The notes beneath the pieces were generated by a model, which was not told the origin of the DNA, ran no database searches, and was given only the letters and a program-made list of their open reading frames with translations. Positions 46,358 to 55,794 of a stretch of DNA of 64,000 nt are shown here, piece by piece. The position numbers and the translations under genes are program-made. Within the stretch, counting starts at the first letter, position 1, and each line of letters begins with the position of its first letter. The DNA is from Rapana venosa (Eukaryota > Mollusca > Gastropoda > Neogastropoda > Muricidae). The DNA lies in assembly GCA_028751875.1 (NCBI GenBank), contig CM054155.1, positions 7,199,162 to 7,263,161 on the forward strand, read 5' to 3'.

Positions 46358-46660
46358 AGGGGGACGGGATAGCTCAGTGGTCGGAGCATTCGCTTTCCCC
46401 CAGCCAAGTTAAGCAGCGTCGAGCGTGGTTCCCAGTTGGATGGGTGACCGTTTGCGCGCCTTGGCTTCAGTACAGTTCCCCCAGTTCACCCAGCAGTAAA
46501 TGGGCACCTGCCCTCTTTAGGGTCAGGGAAGGTAAAGCAGCGAGGGAGAGGAGATGGGCGCCGCACTCAATATGCTGGCCCTAGAGAAGTGAGGTCTCTG
46601 ACGCCTCGCTCCCCTACGACCTTAAGGTTATGGGACTCCTTTACCTTTACCTTTTTTTTT
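46358..46660 (+). repeat. SINE (family A, tRNA/5S chimera), full length, with 11-bp TSD
   Basis: The 5' 45 bp resembles a tRNA 5' half, with A-box TAGCTCAGTGGTCGGAG. Directly after it, 46406-46450 closely follows the internal promoter of 5S rRNA: AAGTTAAGCAGCGTCGAGCG (5S box A region), TGGTT, then TTGGATGGGTGACCG (5S box C). No tRNA B-box is seen. The body has CCCTCTTTAGGGTCAGGG and CTCCCCTACGACCTTAAGG, and the tail is (CTTTAC)n plus T run. Perfect direct repeats TATTAACTCAG at 46347-46357 and 46661-46671 are the target-site duplication, proving insertion by target-primed reverse transcription. Confidence 0.92.
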
Positions 46661-46869
46661 TATTAACTCAGCATGTTAATAGTAAGGTTTTACTATGCTT
46701 TTTCTATTTTTTATTATTTTTTAATAACCATTACAAATGGACTGTCTGTGGGTGAAAAAGCAAGGGAGAGAATTGGGCATCCCAGGTAAATTAATAAGTG
46801 AATAACGCTTATTGCCCTTTATCTAAATCCTTGCCTCAGTGCTTGGGGTTTCATAACACATTAAAGGGT

Positions 46870-47070
46870 TAAGCTCTTGTGTGCTTTCTTTATTACATCC
46901 AGCCTGGCGCGTGTATGCAGTTTTGTGAAGGATGTCATTCACTCCCACTAGTGCACAATAGTCTGCTATTCGGAGAACAGGCAGGGGTTTTAAGGTGTGT
47001 GTGCAAGATAGGGAGAGTGAAGTCGAGACACTTGAATGTTAGCTCCAGAGGAAAAATCCTCAACAAGATT
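46870..47070 (-). repeat. Diverged SINE (family B) fragment
   Basis: TTACATCCAGCCTGGCGCGT, GTATGCAGTTTTGTGAAGGA, CACTCCCACTAGTGCACAAT and GTGTGTGCAAGATAGG align loosely with the central domain of the clean copy at 50270-50400. Divergence looks like age rather than sequencing error. Confidence 0.6.
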
Positions 47071-47137
47071 TGAAATGGTTAATAAATGATTGATAAATAC
47101 AGAAACAAATGGAATAGCTAATAATACTTATTGACTA

Positions 47138-47140
<3 letters not shown>

Positions 47141-47209
<69 letters not shown>

Positions 47210-47449
47210 GTGTATTCTATTGTGTTGTGTGTACACATACAAGAACTGTTTCTTAAACAAACAGTATATATTTGTATTGAAGAGCTACACTTAATTTTTG
47301 TTAAGTGATACAGTGTAAGCTGTAGAGCCTTATGCCATGTGTTTGGTGGTTGATTTTTTAGACTCAAACAAATCAATAAGTGTATAATGTTTTTATTTGG
47401 AACAACTGTGATCTATGAATTCATATATATATATATATAAAATATATAT

Positions 47450-47505
<56 letters not shown>
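47141..47505. repeat. Two (TA)n microsatellites
   Basis: (TA)n at 47141-47207 and a second, interrupted one at about 47418-47505, with about 210 bp of AT-rich unique sequence between. Confidence 0.97.
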
Positions 47506-47507
<2 letters not shown>

Positions 47508-47900
47508 AGTTGGTTCTATGGACGGGAAAGTGTGTTGTGGTTCTAGAAACAACTGGGCTTCAAGACCAGAAGTCATATACAGAAATGACCAAGTTTGATT
47601 TTAGGAAATTTTAGTGTATTGTGTGATTCGGTGAACATTTATACTTACTAAAAAAAACCGTATACATGAATGTTTTGTTATGTTACTTTATTTTTTAGGA
47701 ATAGGACATGTAAACTGTATGTTGTTAAACTATTAAGTGGTGTTTTATTATATATTCATCACATACTTTATAAGACTGTTTGGGTCTAAATAAACATCAG
47801 AAAAAAACTAATACTTGTGTAAAGAAGTTAAGCAAGTTATTCAAGTGATATTAAATATGTAGCCAGAGAATATTATTTTAACAATGTGAGGGGGGAGGAG
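47506..47900. other. AT-rich sequence, no gene recognised
   Basis: No ORF or repeat that I can support. Confidence 0.5.
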
Positions 47901-48800
47901 GTTTGTATACCTCCTTGAAGTATACACTGATGAGGAAGTGTGTGGTATTAAGTCAAGTTTTGAATGAATAATGTATTTGTTTGTATACTTCCTTGAAGTA
48001 TACACACTAATGAAGAAGTGTGTGGTATTAAGTCAAGTTTTGAATGAATAATGTATTTGTTTGTATACTTCCTTGAAGTATACACACTAATGAAGAAGTG
48101 TGTGGTATTAAGTCAAGTTTTGAACGCATATTGTATTTGTTTGTATACTTCCTTGAAGTATACACACTAATGAAGAAGTGTGTGGTATTAAGTCAAGTTT
48201 TGAACGCATATTGTATTTGTTTGTATACTTCCTTGAAGTATACACACTAATGAAGAAGTGTGTGCTATTAAGTCAAGTTTTGAACGCATATTGTATTTGT
48301 TTGTATACTTCCTTGAAGTATACACACTAATGAAGAAGTGTGGTATTAAGTCAAGTTTGAATGAATATTGTATTTGTTGGATAAATATCCTTGAAGTATA
48401 CACACTAATGAAGAAGTGTGTGGTATAAGTCAAGTTTTGAACGCATATTGTATTTGTTTGTATACTTCCTTGAAGTATACACACTAATGAAGAAGTGTGT
48501 GGTATTAAGTCAACTTTTGAACGCATATTGTATTTGTTTGTATACTTCCTTGAAGTATACACACTAATGAAGAAGTGTGTGCTATTAAGTCAAGTTTTGA
48601 ACGCATATTGTATTTGTTTGTATACTTCCTTGAAGTATACACACTAATGAAGAAGTGTGTGGTATTAAGTCAAGTTTTGAATGAATATTGTATTTGTTTG
48701 GATACTTCCTTGAAGTATACACACTAATGAAGAAGTGTGTGGTATTAAGTCAAGTTTTGAACGCATATTGTATTTGTTTGTATACTTCGTTGAAGAAGAA
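47901..48800 (+). repeat. 80-bp satellite array, 11 units plus a partial, two hairpins per unit
   Basis: Units start near 47902, 47981, 48061, 48141, 48221, 48301, 48378, 48458, 48538, 48618 and 48698, with a partial at 48778. Each contains a 9-bp inverted repeat, GTATACTTC then CTT then GAAGTATAC. A second, 7-bp inverted repeat follows, ACACACT then AATGAAGA then AGTGTGT. The distal part of the unit comes in two versions (TGAATGAATAATG and TGAACGCATATTG). The 124-residue - strand frame here is a repeat shadow with a 240-nt super-period. Confidence 0.97.
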
Positions 48801-49720
48801 GATATTGTCACAGGGCTAAGCCTGGACAAGGTGCATTTCCTAACGTGCAATTTCGGACATTAAAATATGGTCAATTTTTGATAAATCTCTGGTCATAAAG
48901 CATAACAATTTACTCAGATCAGGGACTTCTATTAAAGTGTGTTCCATAACCAGCTTGTACTCGACATTTAAAGAAGCTTTCGTCAAAAATCTATAGCAGA
49001 GGTAGTTTCTGCTGGACGATCATTTTTCAGTTCAAGATGGCCGTCAGCAAGTTGTTGTGACATCTCATTCTATAGATGCACATTCATAAGATGTACTCTC
49101 AGAGCCACGTAGTTTTCATTATTAAGAATTATTTTTGTGATGACGTAATCTGGACAATTCTACTTATCAAAAGAGAAGAGTAAGTTGTGTTGCTGCCCAG
49201 CCTGGAGGCTGCCAAGTAGTCATGGTGAATCCTACATAAGTAAACCCCTTGAGTTTAATATGAGCACCAATCATCACAATCTATAAGGTTAAACTTTAAA
49301 ATTATGTGTGATTGCTATCGAATATTTTAATAGTATAACTAATAAGTGTATATATACATATACAACCCATTTATTGCATGTTTTCTCACAGAAATACACA
49401 AAAGATGTTGATTTTCTTTATTGTTGTGTTATTTTTATACTTTGTGCTACGTTGTATTTACATTAACGGATTTTGTATTTTTAAAAATACCAAAACTAAA
49501 CAAATACGCACGCGTGCACATATGCACAAACACATATAATCAACATATCTCTCTCTATAGATATAATATATAAACGCAACATCTAGATCGGTAACAAGGC
49601 AGACTAGCTTTTCTTGTAATGGTAACAAGAAGTCTGGCCTGTCAACGTAATACAGGTAAATGAAGGAAGATATGTCCACAAGGTAGTGGTAAACAGAGAG
49701 CGCTGGATATTCGTGTATCA
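48801..49720. other. AT-rich unique sequence, no gene recognised
   Basis: Readable sequence without a supported ORF, exon or repeat. It may belong to the AT-rich island or to the surrounding intergenic DNA. Confidence 0.5.
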
Positions 49721-49722
49721 GG

Positions 49723-49820
49723 AACTACCTCCCTTGACTCAAGACGTCCTTTATGATTTTTAGTGGTCCCAAAGAAGGGGACTGCGTTCTTTAAGTTAAG
49801 GGAGATAATTAGAGTTGCGC
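49723..49820. mobile_element. MITE-like imperfect inverted repeat, about 95 bp
   Basis: The left end AACTACCTCCCTTGACTCAAG and the reverse complement of the right end (AATTATCTCCCTTAACTTAAAG) match with a few differences, and an inner pair AGTGGTCCC/GGGGACTG extends the fold. The whole could form one long imperfect hairpin. No clear target-site duplication was found, so a non-mobile palindrome remains possible. Confidence 0.4.
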
Positions 49821-50126
49821 GACCAAATCATCTCCCATATTAACCGTTGTGGTCTTAAGATTATTAAAAGTCGATTGTAAATAAGGAGAAAATGGAACAA
49901 AACTGTGTTATATATTAAAACGCGTTTGGATGTTAAGCAAAAGTAATTTACACTCCCCCTACAATAAGGCGCAAAAACAAGAATTTACCAAGCATTTTTT
50001 ATTGGGATCATATTGTTTTTATTTAGTACCAAGGAGATAAACGTTCATTACATTGCGTTAACGGTTTATAGATATTCACATTATGAATTTTTTGTTTCTT
50101 ATAAAAGGACACGATGTTCAGCAACG

Positions 50127-50128
<2 letters not shown>

Positions 50129-50171
<43 letters not shown>

Positions 50172-50451
50172 TATGGAATTTATATAGCGCTGAATCTTGT
50201 AAAGCAACAAATCAAAGCGCTCAGATTACTTTTTTTTTATCGAGGATAATGGAATAAGCACTTAGGTGCTTTTTTACATCCAGTTCCCGTGTGTATGCAG
50301 TTTTGTAAATTTTGTCATCTGTTCCCACCGGCACACAATGGCCTACTCTTTCGAGAAGCGGAACAGGATTTAACGTGTGCGCAAGATGTTCTGCATGCGT
50401 TCGCACACGGGGCCTTGGTTTATAGTCTCATCCGAAGGACTTGTTTGGTTT
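50129..50451 (-). repeat. SINE (family B), 5'-truncated, LINE-like (ATT)n tail, with TSD
   Basis: The cleanest family B copy. On the - strand: TCCTTCGGATGAGACTATAA, CAGAACATCTTGCGCACACG, TTAAATCCTGTTCCGCTTC, GGCCATTGTGTGCCGGTGGG, CTTATTCCATTATCCTCGAT, then GAGCGCTTTGATTTGTTGC, TTTACAAGATTCAGCGCTAT, ATAAATTCCATAT and (ATT)n. It is flanked by CAACGAT at 50122-50128 and 50452-50458, a probable 7-bp target-site duplication. It interrupts the AT-rich ORF island. Confidence 0.88.
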
Positions 50452-50458
50452 CAACGAT

Positions 50459-51160
50459 TCAGACAGCGCAAAGACACTCGGCAAACTAACAATGCTCAGC
50501 TTACAGCAATTAGTCAACGCGATTAAAACATCTCGTACAATGCGTTTATAGGCACCATTGATAATAGAGATGAACACACTTTTAGAGAAATTATTTTTAA
50601 TCACAGTTTAATGCCACAAAAGTGTTGGTTAGACATTAAAGCTATTTTTATAGGCTCTGCCAACACCATAAGAGTTCGTTATTTGACTAAGAGTAGTCTA
50701 ACTTTTAGTCCTACTCGTTGGGGCGGAATCAAATCCCAGAGTAGTGCATTACTGATCCATATTCAAACATACAGTCCCAGCATGGAGAGTCAAAAACGTT
50801 ACAAATAGTCAATGACGTCAATTCGGATTCCTTTTTGCACAAAGGCGGTAAGATATGTCTAAAAGATAACTATGTAATAAGCACTACACCTGACTACTTA
50901 ACCACAAGATCAGCAAAGCCTATATATACATTAAATGATGTATACACTTGTGATTTAATAGGAGTTGGTGAGTGTAAAACATCTTTGCTACAAGAAACAG
51001 TGGATTTTAAGCAATTCAAACACATCACAATAAATTGTTAAATGTGAAGCCTAACTATATTCAAGGACTAACTCACCATCAGCGAAATGTGACTCAGCCT
51101 ACAGCTTGTAAATGGATACAAACAATAACGACCTGGTTAAGCAAGTTTGAAAAACATGAT
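50459..51160 (+). pseudogene. Eroded intronless ORF series, unknown
   Basis: After the SINE, protein-like sequence runs in successive frames. NAFIGTIDNRDEHTFREII near 50540 leads into a frame ending at 50808, with IKAIFIGSANTIRVRYLTKS and RWGGIKSQSSALLIHIQTY. A frame near 50800-51041 has LKDNYVISTTPDYLTTRSAK and DVYTCDLIGVGECKTSLLQ. Another then gives VKPNYIQGLTHHQRNVT near 51045. Frame changes without splice signals suggest a decayed single gene of about 220 codons. No family recognised; the style matches the ORFs at 40.3-45.2 kb. Confidence 0.4.
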
Positions 51161-51283
51161 TAACAGCATGACTTGCTCATTTTATTCAAATAAGAATGAG
51201 AAGAAGGATGTTGAGTTTAGTCCAAATATTTTTTTTACATTAACATACTTAATAATAATATAGGACAACAGTCATTCAGTAAA

Positions 51284-51583
51284 ATGACTTCGGTTGTTGA
51301 CTTTGTAAAAGGAAATGAAATAGAAGGAAGGATTTATTTAACCTACGTTACAGAAGAGACCTTGAAAAATAAATGGACTGAGGAAGATGAAGAAGCCTGT
51401 AAGAACAAAGTGTACCACTTTCATGGAAACATAATGGCATCTTTTGCAATATTTAAGGCTGATTTAGCCAGTCTAAAGTGCATAATACTTGACATTTTTA
51501 AAAAAATCAAATTACCATTGGGTGTTTGTTTAAATTTAGTCCAATTTTGGCTTTTGAAAACCAATCACTTTTATAGTAAGTAA
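51284..51583 (+). CDS. Unidentified 99-codon intronless ORF
   Basis: ATG at 51284, TAG at 51581-51583. It contains VVDFVKGNEIEGRIYLTYV, a very acidic/basic stretch KWTEEDEEACKNKVYHFHG and SLKCIILDIFKKIKLPLGV. It is the only ORF of this stretch still intact from ATG to stop. No recognised domain, no signal peptide; one weak hydrophobic segment. Its 3' end overlaps the antisense remains of the membrane-protein ORF. It may be a decayed or still intact gene of the AT-rich element; whether it is expressed cannot be told. Confidence 0.4.
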   Translation: MTSVVDFVKGNEIEGRIYLTYVTEETLKNKWTEEDEEACKNKVYHFHGNIMASFAIFKADLASLKCIILDIFKKIKLPLGVCLNLVQFWLLKTNHFYSK

Positions 51584-52318
51584 TACAATTCCTAAGCAGA
51601 TCAAAGAAATGGTACTTATTTCTATATCTTTTCTAATTCCGTGATATTCAACTACTAAGCTTACTCCATAAAATATAATTGTTATATACAACATAAATAC
51701 ATTGCTAGTGTATGTTTTATGTAAAAGGTAGTCATAAATAGATATAAAAACCGTAATTCCAATACGGGCATATGCACAGATGGATAGATCTATTTGCCGG
51801 TTATAGTGTCGTGTGTATAATGAAAAACATCTTCCCAGAAAGGTTAAATACGTGAATAGTGATAAAATCACCATCGACCAAAGTAGGGTACAAGTTTAAA
51901 TTAACGGTCTTACACCATGACTTATTGTCCGATGTCTTTTCTTCGTCTTCTTCTGCTTCCTCATCTTCGTGCAACAGGTTAAGATAAGAACATCTTGCTA
52001 TTATATCAAAATTGTTTAAAACGCTCAAGTTTAAATGGTTATTTAAAACAATTATGAATGATACAATACCCAAAACGATGGTTAAAAAAGTATGGTTGGT
52101 CCAAACTTAACGTTAGTACATTCGTAATTGACAACTAAATCCTGGACACTGTCTACCAGCCTTGGTGACACAAATAATGCTGGTAAAAAAGCCGACCAGA
52201 TGGTATGGCGTTCTGTCATCTTTATTACTAGAAATAGATTAACCATGCATGTAAAACATCCTAACAAACAAAGTGCTATACTATCAACGTTAATGACAAC
52301 AGATGTGTAGTCCAACAC
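51536..52318 (-). pseudogene. Eroded multi-pass membrane protein ORF, unknown
   Basis: Three - strand frames follow each other with little overlap: 52318-52082 (membrane segment SIALCLLGCFTCMVNLFLVI), 52073-51801 (LGIVSFIIVLNNHLNL, then an acidic stretch EDEEAEEDEEKTSDNK) and 51874-51536 (RIGITVFISIYDYLL, VFMLYITIIFYGVSLVV and ISLICLGIVLLTIKVIGF). Together they look like one decayed membrane protein with five or so membrane segments and an acidic loop, broken by two frameshifts. No family recognised. Confidence 0.4.
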
Positions 52319-52329
52319 TTTAATTAATG

Positions 52330-52760
52330 TTATATGAACAATGAAATTCTAAAACAAATGTGCCCAAGTGTATATATCAAGACGCTGTTAACGAATATTG
52401 GGATGTAACAGCGCGTTAATATTTGTCCAAGGTTTTACTTCAAAATGAGCAACTTCTTCCTTACCCATCTGGAATAATGTCGGAAAAGGGAATATATTTT
52501 TAACTGGATCCCGATACTGGGGTTTTGCAACAATAATAACACTACATTAATTGATAGAATAAGATTCATATTTTATGTCTATGTATACCAGCCATCTTGG
52601 TTGGTATTAAAGAATCCTTATTTTTGCAACATATTTGCGAAAGACTATACCCATTAAACAATATTGTAATTGCATACGCTTCAGGACCAGCTAGCTTATT
52701 TGGTTCGTATGTATAAGTAGTAAAATCAGCACTTTCTTTAACACCTCCCAAATTTTACTC
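52330..52760 (-). pseudogene. Eroded intronless ORF, unknown, running toward the gap
   Basis: On the - strand, 52751-52566 encodes ESADFTTYTYEPNKLAGPE, AYAITILFNGYSLSQICC and KMAGIHRHK before a stop. A further frame at about 52540-52370 gives KPQYRDPVKNIFPFSDIIPD and VAHFEVKPWTNINALLHPN. It may start inside or beyond the assembly gap at 52863. No family recognised. Confidence 0.35.
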
Positions 52761-52862
52761 TATTGTTAAAATATTGCTGTAACACACTTTCATGTATTGA
52801 ACTACTTGATAGCAATTTTTGGGTTATATAGTTAAGAATCAAAATTTTTTTTTTCCCCTTTT

Positions 52863-53362
52863 NNNNNNNNNNNNNNNNNNNNNNNNNNNNNNNNNNNNNN
52901 NNNNNNNNNNNNNNNNNNNNNNNNNNNNNNNNNNNNNNNNNNNNNNNNNNNNNNNNNNNNNNNNNNNNNNNNNNNNNNNNNNNNNNNNNNNNNNNNNNNN
53001 NNNNNNNNNNNNNNNNNNNNNNNNNNNNNNNNNNNNNNNNNNNNNNNNNNNNNNNNNNNNNNNNNNNNNNNNNNNNNNNNNNNNNNNNNNNNNNNNNNNN
53101 NNNNNNNNNNNNNNNNNNNNNNNNNNNNNNNNNNNNNNNNNNNNNNNNNNNNNNNNNNNNNNNNNNNNNNNNNNNNNNNNNNNNNNNNNNNNNNNNNNNN
53201 NNNNNNNNNNNNNNNNNNNNNNNNNNNNNNNNNNNNNNNNNNNNNNNNNNNNNNNNNNNNNNNNNNNNNNNNNNNNNNNNNNNNNNNNNNNNNNNNNNNN
53301 NNNNNNNNNNNNNNNNNNNNNNNNNNNNNNNNNNNNNNNNNNNNNNNNNNNNNNNNNNNNNN
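52863..53362. other. Assembly gap (500 N)
   Basis: Exactly 500 unknown bases, a conventional scaffold-gap size. The AT-rich ORF island lies on the left and the GC-richer host gene on the right, so the two sides may not be contiguous in the genome. Frames drawn across it are meaningless. Confidence 0.99.
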
Positions 53363-53426
53363 TTTGTGGGGGTTCTGTTTGGGTTTTTTTGTGTGTGGTC
53401 TGTTTTAGTTGTGTGTGTGTGTGCAG

Positions 53427-53549
53427 AAGGGGAGTCCATACTGCAGTGGTTCATGGGGAAGACAGTTGAAGGCACACTGGATGGAGCCACTCTGTCGGCT
53501 GCTCTGTCCTGGGACCATGTCCTCTTGCTGTGGACCATTCGCGTCACTG
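53427..53549 (+). CDS. Exon of unidentified multi-pass membrane protein (extracellular part)
   Basis: A 123-bp candidate exon between an acceptor (TTTTAG..TGTGTGCAG ending at 53426) and a donor (CACTG/GTTAGC at 53550). It enters and leaves in phase 1. The frame encodes GESILQWFMGKTVEGTLDGA, then LSAALSWDHVLLLWTIRV. The exit phase fits the entry of the exon at 56357, giving a GGC glycine codon across the junction. It would lie in the ectodomain preceding the first membrane segment. Earlier exons must lie in or beyond the N gap. The start of the gene is not in view. Confidence is limited because the exon is short and no homologue was recognised. Confidence 0.55.
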
Positions 53550-53576
53550 GTTAGCTTCATTCCATTTCATTTCATA

Positions 53577-53940
53577 CTGGTTTTTAGCCATGGCAGATTT
53601 CTCTGCGTGAATCTCGGTCTGTTCTCCCCGAGGTAGAGCGCGTCGCCACAAGAGCAGCGCCACCCATTATGTTATTTTTGTTCTTTTCCTGTCTGCGAAA
53701 TGTAGTTGCTTCCTTATTAGGGTAGCTAGCTTTTTTCTAAAGAATTTTTCACCAGGGACAACTCTCTTGTTGCTGTGGGTTCTTTTACGTGCGATAAATA
53801 GTTACGTGTAACACACGGGACTTCGGTTTATCGTTTCATCTGAAAGACTAGCATCCAGACTACCACCCATGGTGTAAGGGATGGGGGAAAAGTTTCGGGC
53901 CCAAACTGGGATCGAACCACCGCACACCGCACACTCTCTT
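53577..53940 (-). repeat. SINE (family C), 3' and central part, split by LINE
   Basis: Carries TTTCTCTGCGTGAATCTCGG, GAGCGCGTCGCCACAAGAGC, GTGGGTTCTTTTACGTGCG, ATCTGAAAGACTAGCATCC and GGATCGAACCACCGCAC on +, the same order as the copy at 22683-23095. The sequence stops near 53935 inside the tRNA-like head. The missing end (CGACCCGGACTTTTCGC...TCTAGACCGCCGATTG) reappears at 55795-55850 after the LINE. Confidence 0.85.
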
Positions 53941-55560
53941 TTCCTTCAACCCCACAAGTGAAGAAGAAATCATGACAATTCTGAAGGAAATGACTATAAA
54001 ATCATGCGACCTTGATCCCATACCTGCTCCTGTTTTCTCACAATGCCTTCCACAACTTGTACCTATTATTACTAAAATAGTAAACTCATCTCTTGTGTCA
54101 GGAAATTTTCCATCAGCTCTTAAAACAGCAATAGTCACACCTCTACTGAAAAGCACGACCTCGATCCCAACATTCTGAAGAATTATAGGCCTGTCTCAAA
54201 CTTACCCTTTGTCTCTAAAGTACTAGAAAAAGTCGTTCTCAAACAGCTCAACAGTCACCTTCATTCCAATGATCTCTTCCCACTTTCAATCTGCCTATCG
54301 CCCAACCACAGCACCGAAACCACCCTAGTTCACACTTAGATACACTTCTACTTGCTTCTGATACAGGAAAATCTCCCTCCTCACTCTTCTTGACTTATCT
54401 GCAGCCTTTGATACCATAGATCACTCAATTCTTCTTCTCGCCTCCAAAATACGTTTGGTATTAACGGCACAACCTCACCTGGTTTACTTCATACCTCACA
54501 GACAGGTTCCAGAAAGTTATTGTAAACAAAATTCAATCAAACCTGTCAAAATGGAATGTGGAGTCCCAGGAATCAGTCCTGGGCCCTGTTCTCTTTACTC
54601 TCTACACTGCTCCACTCTCACATATAATAAACAACCACCATATTGATCATCATTTCTATGCCGATGATTACTCAGCTTCAGTGCAGTGATACTGTTGAAA
54701 ACTTGCCTTCCCTCCTGACAAATATGTCCTACTGCCTTCAAGACATTCAAAACTGGATGACTCAGAGCAAGTTTACAACTTAATGCCGATAAAACCGAAG
54801 CCATGCTCATAGGGACCCAACATAAACTTTCCTCTATCACAAAAACTTCAATAGAATTCGCAATACGTCAGTTCCTTTGTCCAACTCTGTGAAGTATTTA
54901 GGAGTAGTTCTTGACAACACTCTCTATGAAAAAATTCATCACCCAGACCTGCCAGTCTTGCTACTATCAATTACGGCGCATAAGCGCGATTCGCAAGTAT
55001 CTGTCCACTGATGCAACTTCCAAGCTTGTCACATCTCTCATTCTTTCACGTTTAGACTACTGTAATTCTCTTTTGGCTGGCCTACCAGCATCATCTATCC
55101 ACTCTCTTCAACCCATACAAAACTCTGCAGCTCGACTGGTCCTAAGAAAGAAAAAATCTGAACACATCACTTCTCTTCTGCGATCTCTTCACTGGCTGCC
55201 TGTCTCACAAAGACTGGAGTATAAAATCAATATCCTCTGTTTCAAATGTCTCCACAAATCTGCACCCTCTTATCTCTGTAACTGTCTTCATCTGTACACT
55301 CCATCCCGTTCCCTTCGTTCAGCCGCAGATACTTTGTGCTTTCGAACACCCAGATTCAAATAAACCACTGTTGGCCGTCGCTCCTTCTCTGTTTCTGGTC
55401 CATCCACCTGGAATGACCTCCCTCTTTCACTTCGCCAAAAGCCTTCACTTGATACCTTCAAATCCAGCCTCAAAACACACTTATGTCCTACCTGAGACTT
55501 TCCCCCCAAATATCTGTCCCTAATTTTCAACAGCATCTTTCACCTTCTAAGTGTTGTTCC

Positions 55561-55616
<56 letters not shown>

Positions 55617-55794
55617 GCGTGTGCGTGCATGTGTGCATGTGTGCATACGTGCGCGCCCATGGTTTTTGAAATCTGTTGTTCATTATGTTTAAGGAGAGTT
55701 GCATGCCTGTAAATGATTGAGTGCAAGCGCTTCGATTTGTTTGTTTTTTTACAAGATTCAGCGCTATATACATTCCATATATTATTATTATTAC
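53941..55794 (+). pseudogene. CR1-like LINE fragment, reverse transcriptase to (TTA)n tail
   Basis: Motifs in order: SCDLDPIPAPVFSQCLPQL near 54001, FPSALKTAIVTPLLKS near 54109, LKNYRPVSNLPFVSKVLEK near 54175, SAAFDTIDHSILLL near 54400, a damaged GVPGISPGPCSLYSLH substrate loop near 54560, FYADDYSAS (catalytic YADD) near 54656, LNADKTEAMLIGTQHK near 54781, KYLGVVLDNTL near 54895 and the long C-terminal ORF 54911-55363. Many frameshifts and stops make it dead. The 3' UTR includes a (GT)n at 55563-55630 and ends with AGCGCTTCGATTTGTTTG, ACAAGATTCAGCGCTATATA, CATTCCATAT and (TTA)n, the tail shared with family B SINEs. It is inserted into a family C SINE within an intron. Confidence 0.92.

Noticed and set aside
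46406..46450. Possible 5S rRNA gene
   Set aside because: Only the internal promoter region matches; the 5' part is tRNA-like and the element has SINE tail and target-site duplications.
48188..48850. - strand frames of 124 and 61 codons with YTSRKYTNKYNMRSKL-type repeats
   Set aside because: Shadow of the 80-bp satellite; the apparent protein repeat is the 240-nt super-period of an 80-nt unit.
52738..53547. 269-codon - strand and 216-codon + strand frames containing unknown residues
   Set aside because: They exist only because 500 N bases contain no stop codons.
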